This document shows positions 7,341 to 15,052 of a DNA stretch of 33,780 nucleotides, piece after piece. The stretch is taken from positions 1 through 33,780 of the forward strand of contig CAZSMU010000026.1 in NCBI GenBank assembly GCA_964607915.1. The letters run 5' to 3'. The notes under the pieces were generated by a model. It was not told the DNA's origin. It was given only the letters and a program-made list of their open reading frames with translations, and did not search any database. How positions within the stretch are numbered: position 1 is the first letter of the stretch; every line of letters starts with the position of its first letter. The position numbers and the translations under genes were made by a program. Source of the stretch: JADJPL01 sp964607915. GTDB taxonomy: Bacteria > Bacteroidota > Bacteroidia > Chitinophagales > Saprospiraceae.

Positions 7341-8700
7341 AATGTCCGCCGACGGAAGGCAGGAACGGGTACAGGGCTATAAAAGCCAAGGCACCGGCCA
7401 GGAAGCCGATAAGGGCGATCCAGGATATCCGGCGCAGGTACCAGATGAAATCAATGCGCTCCATACCCATAGCCGCGACACCTGCCGCGGAACCAATAAT
7501 CAACATGCTACCCCCTGTTCCTGCCGAGTAGGCAATGAACTGCCAGAGTTTGCTGTCTATGGGGAACTGGTCCATCGGGAACATACCCATGGTAGCCGCT
7601 ACGATCGGCACGTTGTCCACTACCGCTGAAAGCACGCCGATGAGGATGACTACAGTATCCATATTGGGTACGGCCTGGGTGAGTTGTTCGGCCAGGCTCA
7701 TCAACAAGCCTACTTTTTCTCCGCTGATCGAACTGACTACCGCGACCGATTCCAGGGCGGCGACAGCCATGAGGATGCCTAAGAAAAAGATGATGCTCGA
7801 CATCTCGATGCGCGACATGGCCTTGCGCACGGAGAAGAGGTGCTTGCTGTCGTCGCCAAACTCCTCCCCGGGGTGGATGTATTCCGAAATAGCCCAAATG
7901 ACACCCAGCGAAAGCATAATCCCCATGTAGGGTGGAAGATGGGTGACCGATTTGAAGATGGGCACAAAAATCAAACCGCCAATACCGGCCATCAGCATGG
8001 TTTTACTGCTGAGCAGGCTCTTCTCCCGCTCGTCTTCGGCGCTATCCGATTCCGGGGTGGCTATGCTGCCCCGGAAATTGGGCATGAAACTGACGACTAG
8101 TAAGGGGATGATGAGGTTGATCAGGGAGGGGATGATGAGATGTTCAAGTAGCCCCACCGTTGTGATTTTATCGCCGATCCAGAGCATGGTCGTCGTGACA
8201 TCGCCAATAGGCGACCACGCCCCTCCGGCATTGGCAGCGATTACGATCATGGAGGCGTACCACAGCCGATCGTTGGGATCCTTGATCAGCTTGCGCACCA
8301 GGGAAATCATGACGATGGTGGTGGTCAAATTATCCAACACAGCCGACAGGAAGAAGGCCAGGATACTGATGAGCCACAGTAGCTTGCGCTTGTCTTTGGT
8401 GCGGATGCGGTCGGTGATGATGGAAAACCCACGGTGCAGATCCACCAATTCGACTATCGTCATGGCCCCAAGGAGGAAAACCAGGATCTCCGCCGTTTTA
8501 CCGAGATGGTGCAACAGTACATTTTCAATGTCCCCGACCTCGTGATGGTGGTCGAGTATGTCGAGTTGCCCTAAAGAGATCAGAGACCAGGTCAGTACGC
8601 CGATGAGGAGTGCGGGTACGGATTTATCTAGCTTCAGAGGGTGTTCAAAGGCTATCATCAGGTAGCCGATGACAAAGCAAAGCACGATTGCTGCAATCAT
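7339..8700 (-). CDS. nhaD: NhaD-type Na+/H+ antiporter
   Basis: 453 aa with about 11-13 hydrophobic segments, in the ion transporter superfamily. It exchanges cytoplasmic Na+ (or Li+) for protons at the inner membrane, as expected in a marine or saline-adapted organism. Diagnostic motifs are SAVLDNLTTTIVM (about 120-132) and NAGGAWSPIGDVTTTMLWIG (about 157-176), with the matching second-half AVVDNVPIVAA near residue 360 and GTGGSMLIIGSAAG further on. The length is typical. The ATG at 8700 starts at the first membrane segment. It is divergent from dusB across a 233-bp spacer. The stop overlaps repeat copy D. Confidence 0.93.
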   Translation of the reverse strand: MIAAIVLCFVIGYLMIAFEHPLKLDKSVPALLIGVLTWSLISLGQLDILDHHHEVGDIENVLLHHLGKTAEILVFLLGAMTIVELVDLHRGFSIITDRIRTKDKRKLLWLISILAFFLSAVLDNLTTTIVMISLVRKLIKDPNDRLWYASMIVIAANAGGAWSPIGDVTTTMLWIGDKITTVGLLEHLIIPSLINLIIPLLVVSFMPNFRGSIATPESDSAEDEREKSLLSSKTMLMAGIGGLIFVPIFKSVTHLPPYMGIMLSLGVIWAISEYIHPGEEFGDDSKHLFSVRKAMSRIEMSSIIFFLGILMAVAALESVAVVSSISGEKVGLLMSLAEQLTQAVPNMDTVVILIGVLSAVVDNVPIVAATMGMFPMDQFPIDSKLWQFIAYSAGTGGSMLIIGSAAGVAAMGMERIDFIWYLRRISWIALIGFLAGALAFIALYPFLPSVGGH

Positions 8701-8891
8701 GAGTCATGTAATTAGTTGTGCGGAAAAAAGACGTGTGTTTTTTGTTTATTTCGGTATATGGACAAAAGGTTGATTTCTGTCCACCGTAAAAATAAAATAT
8801 TCTGAAAATTTACGTAGAAACAGAATAATTTTTGAACTGATTTTTTTTGCCTGCTTCCACCCCGGTAGGGGTAAAAATGAACTTTTCCCGC

Positions 8892-8899
8892 TATTTTTG
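8892..8899 (+). promoter_or_regulatory. Candidate -7 element before dusB
   Basis: TATTTTTG matches TAnnTTTG, 34 nt upstream of the chosen dusB ATG. It lies inside the upstream in-frame extension, which argues against the longer start at 8847. No clear -33 box. Confidence 0.4.
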
Positions 8900-8933
8900 G
8901 CTTTTTGTTTTCGCTGGAGGCAAAATAAAGCGT

Positions 8934-9935
8934 ATGGTCAATATTGCAGGAATTGCATTGGGGGAGTTCCCCTTGTTGCTGGCACCGATGGAAGATGTGA
9001 GCGACCCCCCGTTCCGTGCTCTGTGCAAGCAGCAAGGGGCAGACTTGATGTACACAGAGTTTATATCGGTCGAAGGGCTGATCCGCGATGCGGAAAAGAG
9101 CTTACAAAAGCTGGATATATACGATGATGAGCGTCCTATTGGCGTTCAAATCTTCGGTGCTGAGCTGGACTCTATGATGCGTGCAGCGGAAATCGTCGAA
9201 GAAGCGGGGCCTGAGATACTGGATATCAATTACGGCTGCCCGGTGCAGAAAGTAGTGTGCAAGCTCGCAGGTGCTGGTATTCTGCGGGACATCCCCAAAA
9301 TGGTGGCCCTGACCGAAGCGGTGGTCCGTTCTACGAAGCTACCGGTCACCGTAAAGACCCGCCTGGGCTGGGACCACGACAGTATTTTTATCGAGGAGGT
9401 TGCAGAGCGGCTTCAGGATGTGGGCATACAGGCCCTCAGCATCCATGCCCGCACCCGTTCCCAGATGTACAAAGGAGAGGCCGACTGGAGCTGGATAGCC
9501 AAAGTCAAAAACAACCCCCGTATGCGGATTCCCATCTTTGGGAACGGAGATATCGACTCCCCGCAAAAAGCGCTGGAATACCGCAACCGCTATGGGGTGG
9601 ACGGAATCATGATCGGCAGGGCGAGCATCGGCTATCCCTGGATTTTTAGGGAAATCAAACATTTTATGGCAACGGGGGAAACGCTGCCCCCTCCCGATAT
9701 CCACGAGCGTGTCGCGGTCGTCCGCCAGCATCTGGCCAGGGCGATACAGTGGAAAGGAGCCAAACTTGGCGTGTTGGAGACCCGTAGGCACTATGCCAAC
9801 TACTTCCGGGGTCTGCCCGGGGTTAAAGAATTTAGAAAAGACCTCGTCACCCTGGAAGAGCCTGAAGTGCTCTTCGAAACACTCGACCAGATAGAGGCAG
9901 CTTACAGCGGCTATGCCTGGGAACTGGCCTTATAG
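8934..9935 (+). CDS. dusB: tRNA-dihydrouridine synthase (DusB family)
   Basis: 333 aa from the ATG at 8934. This FMN enzyme reduces specific uridines in the tRNA D-loop. The TIM barrel starts with LLLAPMEDVSD, followed by FISVEGL, GVQIFGAE, and the catalytic block LDINYGCPVQKVV with active-site C102. K110-x-GAG, SIHARTRSQMYKG and GDI...GIMIGRASIGYPW (FMN phosphate site) follow. Family-typical length. The frame is open back to 8847, but that extension is hydrophobic, unrelated to Dus proteins and contains a promoter-like element. The CCA enzyme gene follows after 22 bp, probably in the same transcript, so two tRNA-maturation genes lie together. Confidence 0.93.
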   Translation: MVNIAGIALGEFPLLLAPMEDVSDPPFRALCKQQGADLMYTEFISVEGLIRDAEKSLQKLDIYDDERPIGVQIFGAELDSMMRAAEIVEEAGPEILDINYGCPVQKVVCKLAGAGILRDIPKMVALTEAVVRSTKLPVTVKTRLGWDHDSIFIEEVAERLQDVGIQALSIHARTRSQMYKGEADWSWIAKVKNNPRMRIPIFGNGDIDSPQKALEYRNRYGVDGIMIGRASIGYPWIFREIKHFMATGETLPPPDIHERVAVVRQHLARAIQWKGAKLGVLETRRHYANYFRGLPGVKEFRKDLVTLEEPEVLFETLDQIEAAYSGYAWELAL

Positions 9936-9957
9936 CCCGATTAACGCACACTATAAC

Positions 9958-11388
9958 ATGGTTTTCAAAATACAGGAGCAAGAGCGGCAGATACTCCAAC
10001 TCATAGGCGCCAAGGCGCAAAGGCTTGGAATGCCTGCCTATCTCGTAGGTGGATATGTGCGCGACCGATTGTTGAGCCGGGAGTGCAAGGATATTGATAT
10101 CGTCTGTGTCGGGAGCGGTATTGCTCTGGCCGAAGAGGTGGCAGGTGCGTTGCGCCCCATACCCCGTATCGCGGTATTCCACCGTTTTGGCACGGCTATG
10201 ATCCGCCATGGCGACCTCGAAATCGAGTTTGTAGGCGCACGCCGGGAATCATACCGCCACGACTCCCGAAAGCCAGCCGTGGAAGAGGGCACACTGGAAG
10301 ACGACCAGAACCGCCGGGACTTTACCATCAATGCTCTGGCCGTCAGCCTGAATGAACCGGATTACGGCACTTTGATAGACCCCTTCAACGGGTTGGGCGA
10401 CCTGGAAGCAAGGATAATCCGCACCCCGCTGGAACCGGGCAAAACGTTTTCAGACGACCCCCTACGCATGCTGCGGGCCGTTCGATTCGCGACCCAGCTG
10501 GGCTTCCACATCGCCGACGATACCCGGCGGGCACTAAGCGAGTACGCCAGCAGGCTTTCCATTATTTCCTACGAGCGCATCTCCGCAGAGCTGAACAAAA
10601 TTATCCTGGCACCGAGCCCTTCCGTTGGCTTCAAACTGCTCATGGACACAGGGCTGCTCGACCTGGTCCTCCCGGAACTGACCGCGCTGAAAGGAGTGGA
10701 AATCCGAAATGGCAAAGGCCATAAAGACAATTTTTACCATACCCTCGAAGTCCTGGAGAACTTGGGCAAAAAATCCGGCAATCTGTGGCTGCGATGGGCC
10801 GCCCTGTTGCACGATATAGCCAAGCCGCCCACTAAACGCTTCCATCCCGAACAGGGATGGACGTTCCACGGCCACGACGCCCTGGGGGCGACGATGGTGC
10901 CCGGCATTTTTCGCCGCCTCCGGCTTCCCATGGACCACCAAATGAGGTATGTGCAGAAACTGGTCGCCCTGCACCTGCGTCCCATCAGCCTTACCAAGGA
11001 AAATATCACCGATTCCGCTATCCGCCGCCTGATTGTAGATGCCGGCGAAGACCTCGACGACCTGATGCTGCTGTGCCAAGCGGATATCACTTCAAAAAAT
11101 CCGGCAAAGGTCAAGCGCTACCTGGAAAATTACGAGCTCGTACAGGAGCGCATAGAAGTAGTAGAGGCAAAAGACAACCTTCGCAACTGGCAGCCGCCCA
11201 TCACCGGGGAAATCATCATGGACGTTTTTGGTATCAAGCCTTCCATAGAAGTGGGCACTATAAAGACGGCTGTCCGGGAAGCCATCCTGGATGGTGTCAT
11301 CCCCAATGAATACGACGCCGCATTCCAGCATATGCTGCAGACCGCCCGAGATATGGGGCTTGAACCGAAAAAGACAGTGCAGGGCTGA
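9958..11388 (+). CDS. cca: CCA-adding tRNA nucleotidyltransferase with HD domain
   Basis: 476 aa. It adds or repairs the 3' CCA of tRNA. The class II polymerase-beta-like head shows LVGGYVRD (29-36), the metal-binding pair in KDIDIV (D45, D47), the RRDFTINAL block and DPLRMLRAVRFA. A C-terminal HD domain follows (GHKDNFYHTLEVLEN, LLHDIAKP, FHGHD), usually associated with 2',3'-phosphatase/phosphodiesterase activity. The ATG at 9958 begins 22 bp after dusB; an in-frame start at 9913 overlaps dusB and adds only non-conserved residues, so it is rejected. The gene ends 58 bp before a very strong hairpin shared with the convergent serine hydrolase. Confidence 0.94.
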   Translation: MVFKIQEQERQILQLIGAKAQRLGMPAYLVGGYVRDRLLSRECKDIDIVCVGSGIALAEEVAGALRPIPRIAVFHRFGTAMIRHGDLEIEFVGARRESYRHDSRKPAVEEGTLEDDQNRRDFTINALAVSLNEPDYGTLIDPFNGLGDLEARIIRTPLEPGKTFSDDPLRMLRAVRFATQLGFHIADDTRRALSEYASRLSIISYERISAELNKIILAPSPSVGFKLLMDTGLLDLVLPELTALKGVEIRNGKGHKDNFYHTLEVLENLGKKSGNLWLRWAALLHDIAKPPTKRFHPEQGWTFHGHDALGATMVPGIFRRLRLPMDHQMRYVQKLVALHLRPISLTKENITDSAIRRLIVDAGEDLDDLMLLCQADITSKNPAKVKRYLENYELVQERIEVVEAKDNLRNWQPPITGEIIMDVFGIKPSIEVGTIKTAVREAILDGVIPNEYDAAFQHMLQTARDMGLEPKKTVQG

Positions 11389-11446
11389 TCTGCCGAGCGG
11401 GCCTGTATAAAAAGTCTTATCCTCACCCTCCGACAGGGTATTTACT

Positions 11447-11503
11447 CTGAGCGCACACGGCCCCTGTTTTCGTAAATCGAAAACAGGGGCCGTGTGCGCT
11501 CAG
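11447..11503. terminator. 26-bp perfect hairpin, probable bidirectional terminator
   Basis: The left arm 11447-11472 and right arm 11478-11503 are perfect reverse complements (26 of 26) around a 5-nt TAAAT loop. It sits between the convergent cca (ends 11388) and serine hydrolase (ends 11521) genes. There is no long T run on either side, so its strength as an intrinsic terminator rests on the stem. It is unrelated to the dispersed repeat family. Confidence 0.7.
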
Positions 11504-11520
11504 CATAAATCAATCCGGAT

Positions 11521-12795
11521 TTATTCGACCATGGCTTGATAGACCATAGTGCGGAACTTTCGCAGGAACTCGGATTTATTGGTGAAAGGCATCATGTTTG
11601 TATAGACCAGCATAATGATATTTTCCTTAGGGTCAATCGTGTATTCCGTGCCGTAGGCCCCGCCCCACCAGGCCGTTCCCGGGGCGGCGAGGTCTCCGTA
11701 GTCGCTATGCCCGGAGAAGATGCCCAGGCCGAAGCTGAACTGGTCGCTCGTTCCGTCCATTGTGATGCCGCGGCCGATCTGGTCGCGGAACATCATATCC
11801 ACTGAGCGGGTGCTGAGCAGGCGCTTGCCGTTGAACTCCCCCCGGTTCAGCAGGAACTGACAAAATTTGGCGTAGTCCTCAATAGGGCCCACCAGGCCGG
11901 CACCGCCGGAGAAATAGGTGCGCGCACCCTGTAAGGGGAAGTAGCGATTCGCAAAATCCGCGGACAAGACCAGCGCAGAATCGGGGTGCGGCTTCGCGTA
12001 TAACTCTACCAGACGGGGTGCTTTTTCCAGGGGGAGGTAGAAATGGGTATCCTTCATGCCCAGGGGGCTGAAGATGCGCTCGGTAAAAAACGAATCCAGC
12101 GACTTTCCGGAGATGAGCTCTACGATATAGCCCAACACATCCGTATTGAGGCCGTAGGTGAACTTTTCGCCGGGGTCGTGCAGCAGCGGCCTCGCCGCGA
12201 TCTTGGGAACGACCGTAGTCAGCTTGTCTGGCTCCAGGGAGTTGAGATAGGGAACTTTGTATTCGGGCAGGTTCTCAAGGGGATGGTTGTAGGGGATACC
12301 AGACGTATGGGTGAGCAAATCCCGGATGGTGATTTCGCGCTTTGCCGGCCGGGTTTCGATAGCCCCTGTAGTGGTATCATAGCTGACCAGCACCTTGGGG
12401 TTGGCAAAATACGGCATGTACTTCGAGAGGGGATCGTCAAAAAGGAGCTTGCCCTCTTCGTGCAGCATGAGGATGGCAACCGTAGTAATGGCCTTCGTCT
12501 GGCTGGCGATGCGGAAGATGTCGTCTCGCTTCAGATCAATCCCTTGTTGGATGTTCTGAGACCCGTACGCTTTGAAATGTACGATTCGGCCGCGCTTGGC
12601 GACGAGGGTCACGGCATGGGGTATTTTCTTTTCGTTTACCCAGGATTTCAGCCATTCGTCGAGGTAGCCCAGACGGGTAGGGGAGAAGCCAAATTCCCCG
12701 GGGACTTCAGCCAAGGTGAGCTGCTGTACCTGTGCGGAAACAGAGGAGAAAAGACTGCAAAAAGCAATCAGCGAGGAGATTAAAATCGGTTTCAT
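11521..12795 (-). CDS. Secreted serine hydrolase, beta-lactamase class C / AmpC-like fold
   Basis: 424 aa with a cleavable signal peptide (about 1-21, ending SVSAQ), so periplasmic or exported. The catalytic S98-Q-T-K101 (SxxK) follows FRIA; the second motif is the Tyr of KFTYGLN (Y214); the third region shows WWGGAYGTEYTIDP. RDLLTHTSGIPY is typical of the beta-lactamase/EstB/D-Ala-D-Ala carboxypeptidase superfamily. The substrate cannot be inferred: family members include esterases, peptidases and drug hydrolases, and it should not be called a resistance gene. The start is set by the signal peptide. The CHAT gene lies 67 bp upstream on the same strand; no functional link is evident. Confidence 0.87.
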   Translation of the reverse strand: MKPILISSLIAFCSLFSSVSAQVQQLTLAEVPGEFGFSPTRLGYLDEWLKSWVNEKKIPHAVTLVAKRGRIVHFKAYGSQNIQQGIDLKRDDIFRIASQTKAITTVAILMLHEEGKLLFDDPLSKYMPYFANPKVLVSYDTTTGAIETRPAKREITIRDLLTHTSGIPYNHPLENLPEYKVPYLNSLEPDKLTTVVPKIAARPLLHDPGEKFTYGLNTDVLGYIVELISGKSLDSFFTERIFSPLGMKDTHFYLPLEKAPRLVELYAKPHPDSALVLSADFANRYFPLQGARTYFSGGAGLVGPIEDYAKFCQFLLNRGEFNGKRLLSTRSVDMMFRDQIGRGITMDGTSDQFSFGLGIFSGHSDYGDLAAPGTAWWGGAYGTEYTIDPKENIIMLVYTNMMPFTNKSEFLRKFRTMVYQAMVE

Positions 12796-12862
12796 GGGAG
12801 TAATTTTTTTAAATAATCCGTGAAATTAAGAAGATGTTGCAAAAAAGTAATCTTGACAAGTT

Positions 12863-13786
12863 TCATTTTTTCAGGAAGGGCACGTCGGAACAGGGGAACC
12901 CGTCCAGTTCGATGGCGGTTCGTGCATACTGATGGGCAAAGGTATAGTCCCTACCGGCGGCAAGGGCATCGTAAAACGCCACAGAAAACGCAAGGGCGGC
13001 GCGGTCAGGGATGGAACCGCGCATGCCCGTCACATAAGGGATGCCGGCTTTTAGCAGGACTTGTGCCTGTGCTTCCGTGTAGCAGGCGTTTAGTACAACG
13101 CATTGGACTTGGCCGCAGAACAGGGAGAATAAATTGCCCAGGGCTTTGGTGCCAACTGTTTTGGGAGTACCGTCATCTGTTTCCAGGAGAATCCCGCTCG
13201 GAGAGCCATGTCCTGAAAAGTGTACGATATCGGGCTCTTCTTCCATGAGGGCGCGGCGCAAGTCGCGGGCCCTGACGGCCCATCGGGTCCGCAACTGTAT
13301 TCCTGGCCCCGAAGTGGAAGAGAGGCGCAAGCCCTCTTCGATTTGGCGCACCTCGCGGTCAATGTGCAGATGAGTGGCTTCAATGGGGTTGGACGCCAGG
13401 AAGAGAATCTTTGAGGGTACAGGAACAGGGCGATTTCTGGAAGTATCAGGAGGTATAGGTTCCTCAGGCGCAGTGGCTTTTGGTGGAATCTGTATGCCAC
13501 GCTCGACATCCCGTCCTTCCGCTTTCGGTAAAAAGCGGGCCAGTCCATGCAGTAGGCTGCGTCGGAGCTGTTCTTCCTCCTGTAAGAGACAAGAATAGCC
13601 CATATCTTGCCTTTTTTGGTCTTCGAAGCGTTGGTAGGAGGTGAATGCCTGCAGCAAGGCCGCTCGGCGTTCCTGCTCGGTAGCACCTGACTGGCGAACG
13701 ATTTGTCCGAAGACTTCCAAGGCCTCGGACAGGTCGCTCCGGAGTAGGAGAGTTTGGATATGGGGATAACAGGTCAAATCGGGCAT
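12863..13786 (-). CDS. CHAT-domain caspase-like protease with N-terminal effector-associated-like helical domain
   Basis: 307 aa, no signal peptide. Residues 125-307 form a CHAT (caspase HetF-associated) domain: KILFLASNP opens the first strand, the catalytic His lies in HFSGHG (H193) and the catalytic Cys in VVLNAC (C235), followed by GIPYVTGMRGSIPD and an AxxFS.AFYDAL helix. Residues 1-87 are all-helical (LLLRSDLSEALEVFGQIV... and YQRFEDQKRQ) and resemble the small effector-associated adaptor domains (EAD11-like, judged by eye) found in bacterial conflict proteins. A Pro-rich linker (about 100-124) joins the two. Such proteases are thought to be activated by partners carrying a like domain; no such partner is in this window. 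A small membrane protein is encoded divergently 130 bp away. Confidence 0.82.
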   Translation of the reverse strand: MPDLTCYPHIQTLLLRSDLSEALEVFGQIVRQSGATEQERRAALLQAFTSYQRFEDQKRQDMGYSCLLQEEEQLRRSLLHGLARFLPKAEGRDVERGIQIPPKATAPEEPIPPDTSRNRPVPVPSKILFLASNPIEATHLHIDREVRQIEEGLRLSSTSGPGIQLRTRWAVRARDLRRALMEEEPDIVHFSGHGSPSGILLETDDGTPKTVGTKALGNLFSLFCGQVQCVVLNACYTEAQAQVLLKAGIPYVTGMRGSIPDRAALAFSVAFYDALAAGRDYTFAHQYARTAIELDGFPCSDVPFLKK

Positions 13787-13836
13787 GTAGAAATCGGGCA
13801 GGTTTTGGCGTAGTAGATAAATTCGCAGAAAAACAA

Positions 13837-13844
13837 TATATTTG
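13837..13844 (+). promoter_or_regulatory. Candidate -7 element for the small membrane protein gene
   Basis: TATATTTG matches TAnnTTTG in the 130-bp spacer between the divergent CHAT and membrane-protein genes; a leader of about 65 nt would follow. No -33 box at the usual distance. Confidence 0.35.
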
Positions 13845-13916
13845 TAAAGAACGAAATTTATAAGAATGGTAATACCTTAACCCGGATATATTTCTCGCGT
13901 AAAATACTGATTTGCT

Positions 13917-14324
13917 ATGAGCGACATGATTTTTTTGTACGGCCTCGTCGGTGGGCTTATCCCCGATGCTATTCGGATTGTCAACAACCGCTATAATCCG
14001 CAGTTGCCCGACTATCTCAAGTCGGTGAATTTTTATGTGGGCACCCTTTTGCTGGTAGGCATGGGGGGAGCGGCTGCCTGGCTGTTGAAGGCAGATAGCA
14101 TTACAGACGCCCTTGCGATGGGGTACTCAGCTCCTCAAATCATCTCCTCCCTATTGCAGCAGAAGGCAAATGTGTTGGTTTCGGCACAGCCTGGCGCACC
14201 ACATCTGCCGGAGGCAGCCGACGGTGGCGCTGCTGCTCGCGGGGGGCTGATGGATATCCCGCAGCCTAAGTCCTTGACGGAAACTCCCCCCGCCAAAGGA
14301 ATCCGCAACTGGTGGGGGATGTAG
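13917..14324 (+). CDS. Small membrane protein of unknown function, divergent from CHAT protease
   Basis: 135 aa; I do not recognise a named family. Hydrophobic segments at about 4-22 and 38-57, with an apolar helix at about 63-80, suggest a two- or three-pass inner-membrane protein. The loop between them has a distinctive pattern (PDAIRIVNNRYNPQLPDYLK). The C-terminal 50 residues are Pro/Ala/Gly-rich and end in NWWGM, probably a flexible tail. There is no cleavable signal. The head-to-head arrangement with the CHAT protease suggests, but does not prove, a shared function such as a membrane anchor, sensor or effector for the protease. An arm of the repeat family starts 5 bp after the stop. Confidence 0.7.
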   Translation: MSDMIFLYGLVGGLIPDAIRIVNNRYNPQLPDYLKSVNFYVGTLLLVGMGGAAAWLLKADSITDALAMGYSAPQIISSLLQQKANVLVSAQPGAPHLPEAADGGAAARGGLMDIPQPKSLTETPPAKGIRNWWGM

Positions 14325-14328
14325 AAAA

Positions 14329-14488
14329 CATTTGTTGCAAGGGGAATCATCGAGAGGTCAAATAGGCGCTTTTTCGCCCACACTGTATCTTTTTCGGTCG
14401 TAAAGCGTTACTATGCCCTCTCAAAAAGCCTTCGTGTGGATAAAAATGACTCATTTTTCCTTCGAACGGACCCCCTCGCCACAAGTCT
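14329..14488. repeat. Palindromic repeat, copy E (widely spaced arms)
   Basis: A decayed left arm (14329-14344, CATTTGTTGCAAGGGG) and a clearer right arm at 14442-14488 (AAAAATGACTC...CCCCCTCGCCACAAGTCT) flank about 100 bp. It occupies most of the gap between two convergent genes. Confidence 0.6.
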
Positions 14489-14493
14489 AATAG

Positions 14494-14534
14494 AGGCTGT
14501 CCCAAAATACGGCAAATTCTTTTTGGGACAGCCT
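14494..14534. terminator. Bidirectional intrinsic terminator
   Basis: AGGCTGTCCCAAAA (14494-14507) pairs perfectly with TTTTGGGACAGCCT (14521-14534) over 14 bp, with a 13-nt loop. The stem base is flanked by A/T-rich bases within the arms. It lies between the convergent small membrane protein and lipoprotein genes, so it can serve both. Confidence 0.75.
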
Positions 14535-14549
14535 TGCTCTGCTTCGGCG

Positions 14550-14990
14550 CTAATGCCCGCCCCCCATTTCCACTACTTCGTGAAAAACGTCGTGTAGGGC
14601 AGTGATGGCTTTGGTCAGCGCTTCATCGCTCTCTTGTTTGGCCACCTGATTGGCGATATCCCGGGAGCCTTTTGCGAGCAGTGCCAATTTTTCTTCCAGG
14701 CCTTTGCCTTTCAAGGATGTGGGTAGGGCTGTGGCGGCCCAGGTTTCCGCGCGCTCCGCAAGCGTAGCGGCACGGGTCTTTAAGGGCTTGAGATCTCCGT
14801 TTTCGGCAGGATGGAACGTCGAGGACATAACCTCGTGGTAAGCATCCACGTTCTTGTTCCAGGCACTCATCTGTGGATCGGTGGCAGCAGGTACCGGAGT
14901 GGCTCCCCCTTGTGCAGATTTGGTCGGGTTGCAAGAAAGGACACCAAGGGCTGCTGCGAGCAGGAGGCATGATAAAGTTTTGTAGTTCAT
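14550..14990 (-). CDS. Helical lipoprotein of unknown function
   Basis: 146 aa from the ATG at 14990. The signal peptide ends in a lipobox LGVLSC with Cys20, so the mature protein should be lipid-anchored. After a low-complexity Thr/Ala/Pro linker comes a mostly helical domain (about 45-146) with conserved-looking His residues (AYHEVMSSTFHP, LHDVFHEV) and a C-terminal GGGH. Spacing of HxxE/H residues on helices hints at metal or haem binding, but this is speculation. The frame is open upstream to 15122, but only the ATG at 14990 begins a signal peptide. It lies 62 bp after the AGE epimerase gene on the same strand and may be co-transcribed. Confidence 0.75.
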   Translation of the reverse strand: MNYKTLSCLLLAAALGVLSCNPTKSAQGGATPVPAATDPQMSAWNKNVDAYHEVMSSTFHPAENGDLKPLKTRAATLAERAETWAATALPTSLKGKGLEEKLALLAKGSRDIANQVAKQESDEALTKAITALHDVFHEVVEMGGGH

Positions 14991-15052
14991 ATTAGTATGT
15001 ATTTGGCTCGTCGTGTGCGGAAAAGAGGCTGTTTTATTCGTAAGGCAATCGC

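Noticed and set aside
8712..9035. Minus-strand ORF of 107 aa in the nhaD-dusB spacer
   Set aside because: It overlaps the conserved N-terminus of dusB, has low-complexity ends and would cover the divergent promoters.
11521..12795. Antibiotic-resistance beta-lactamase
   Set aside because: Only the general serine beta-lactamase-like fold is supported; many such proteins are esterases or peptidases and the third motif is not a canonical KTG.
14494..14534. Insertion sequence end
   Set aside because: The 14-bp inverted repeat has only a 13-nt loop, no transposase and lies between convergent genes, so a terminator is the simpler reading.
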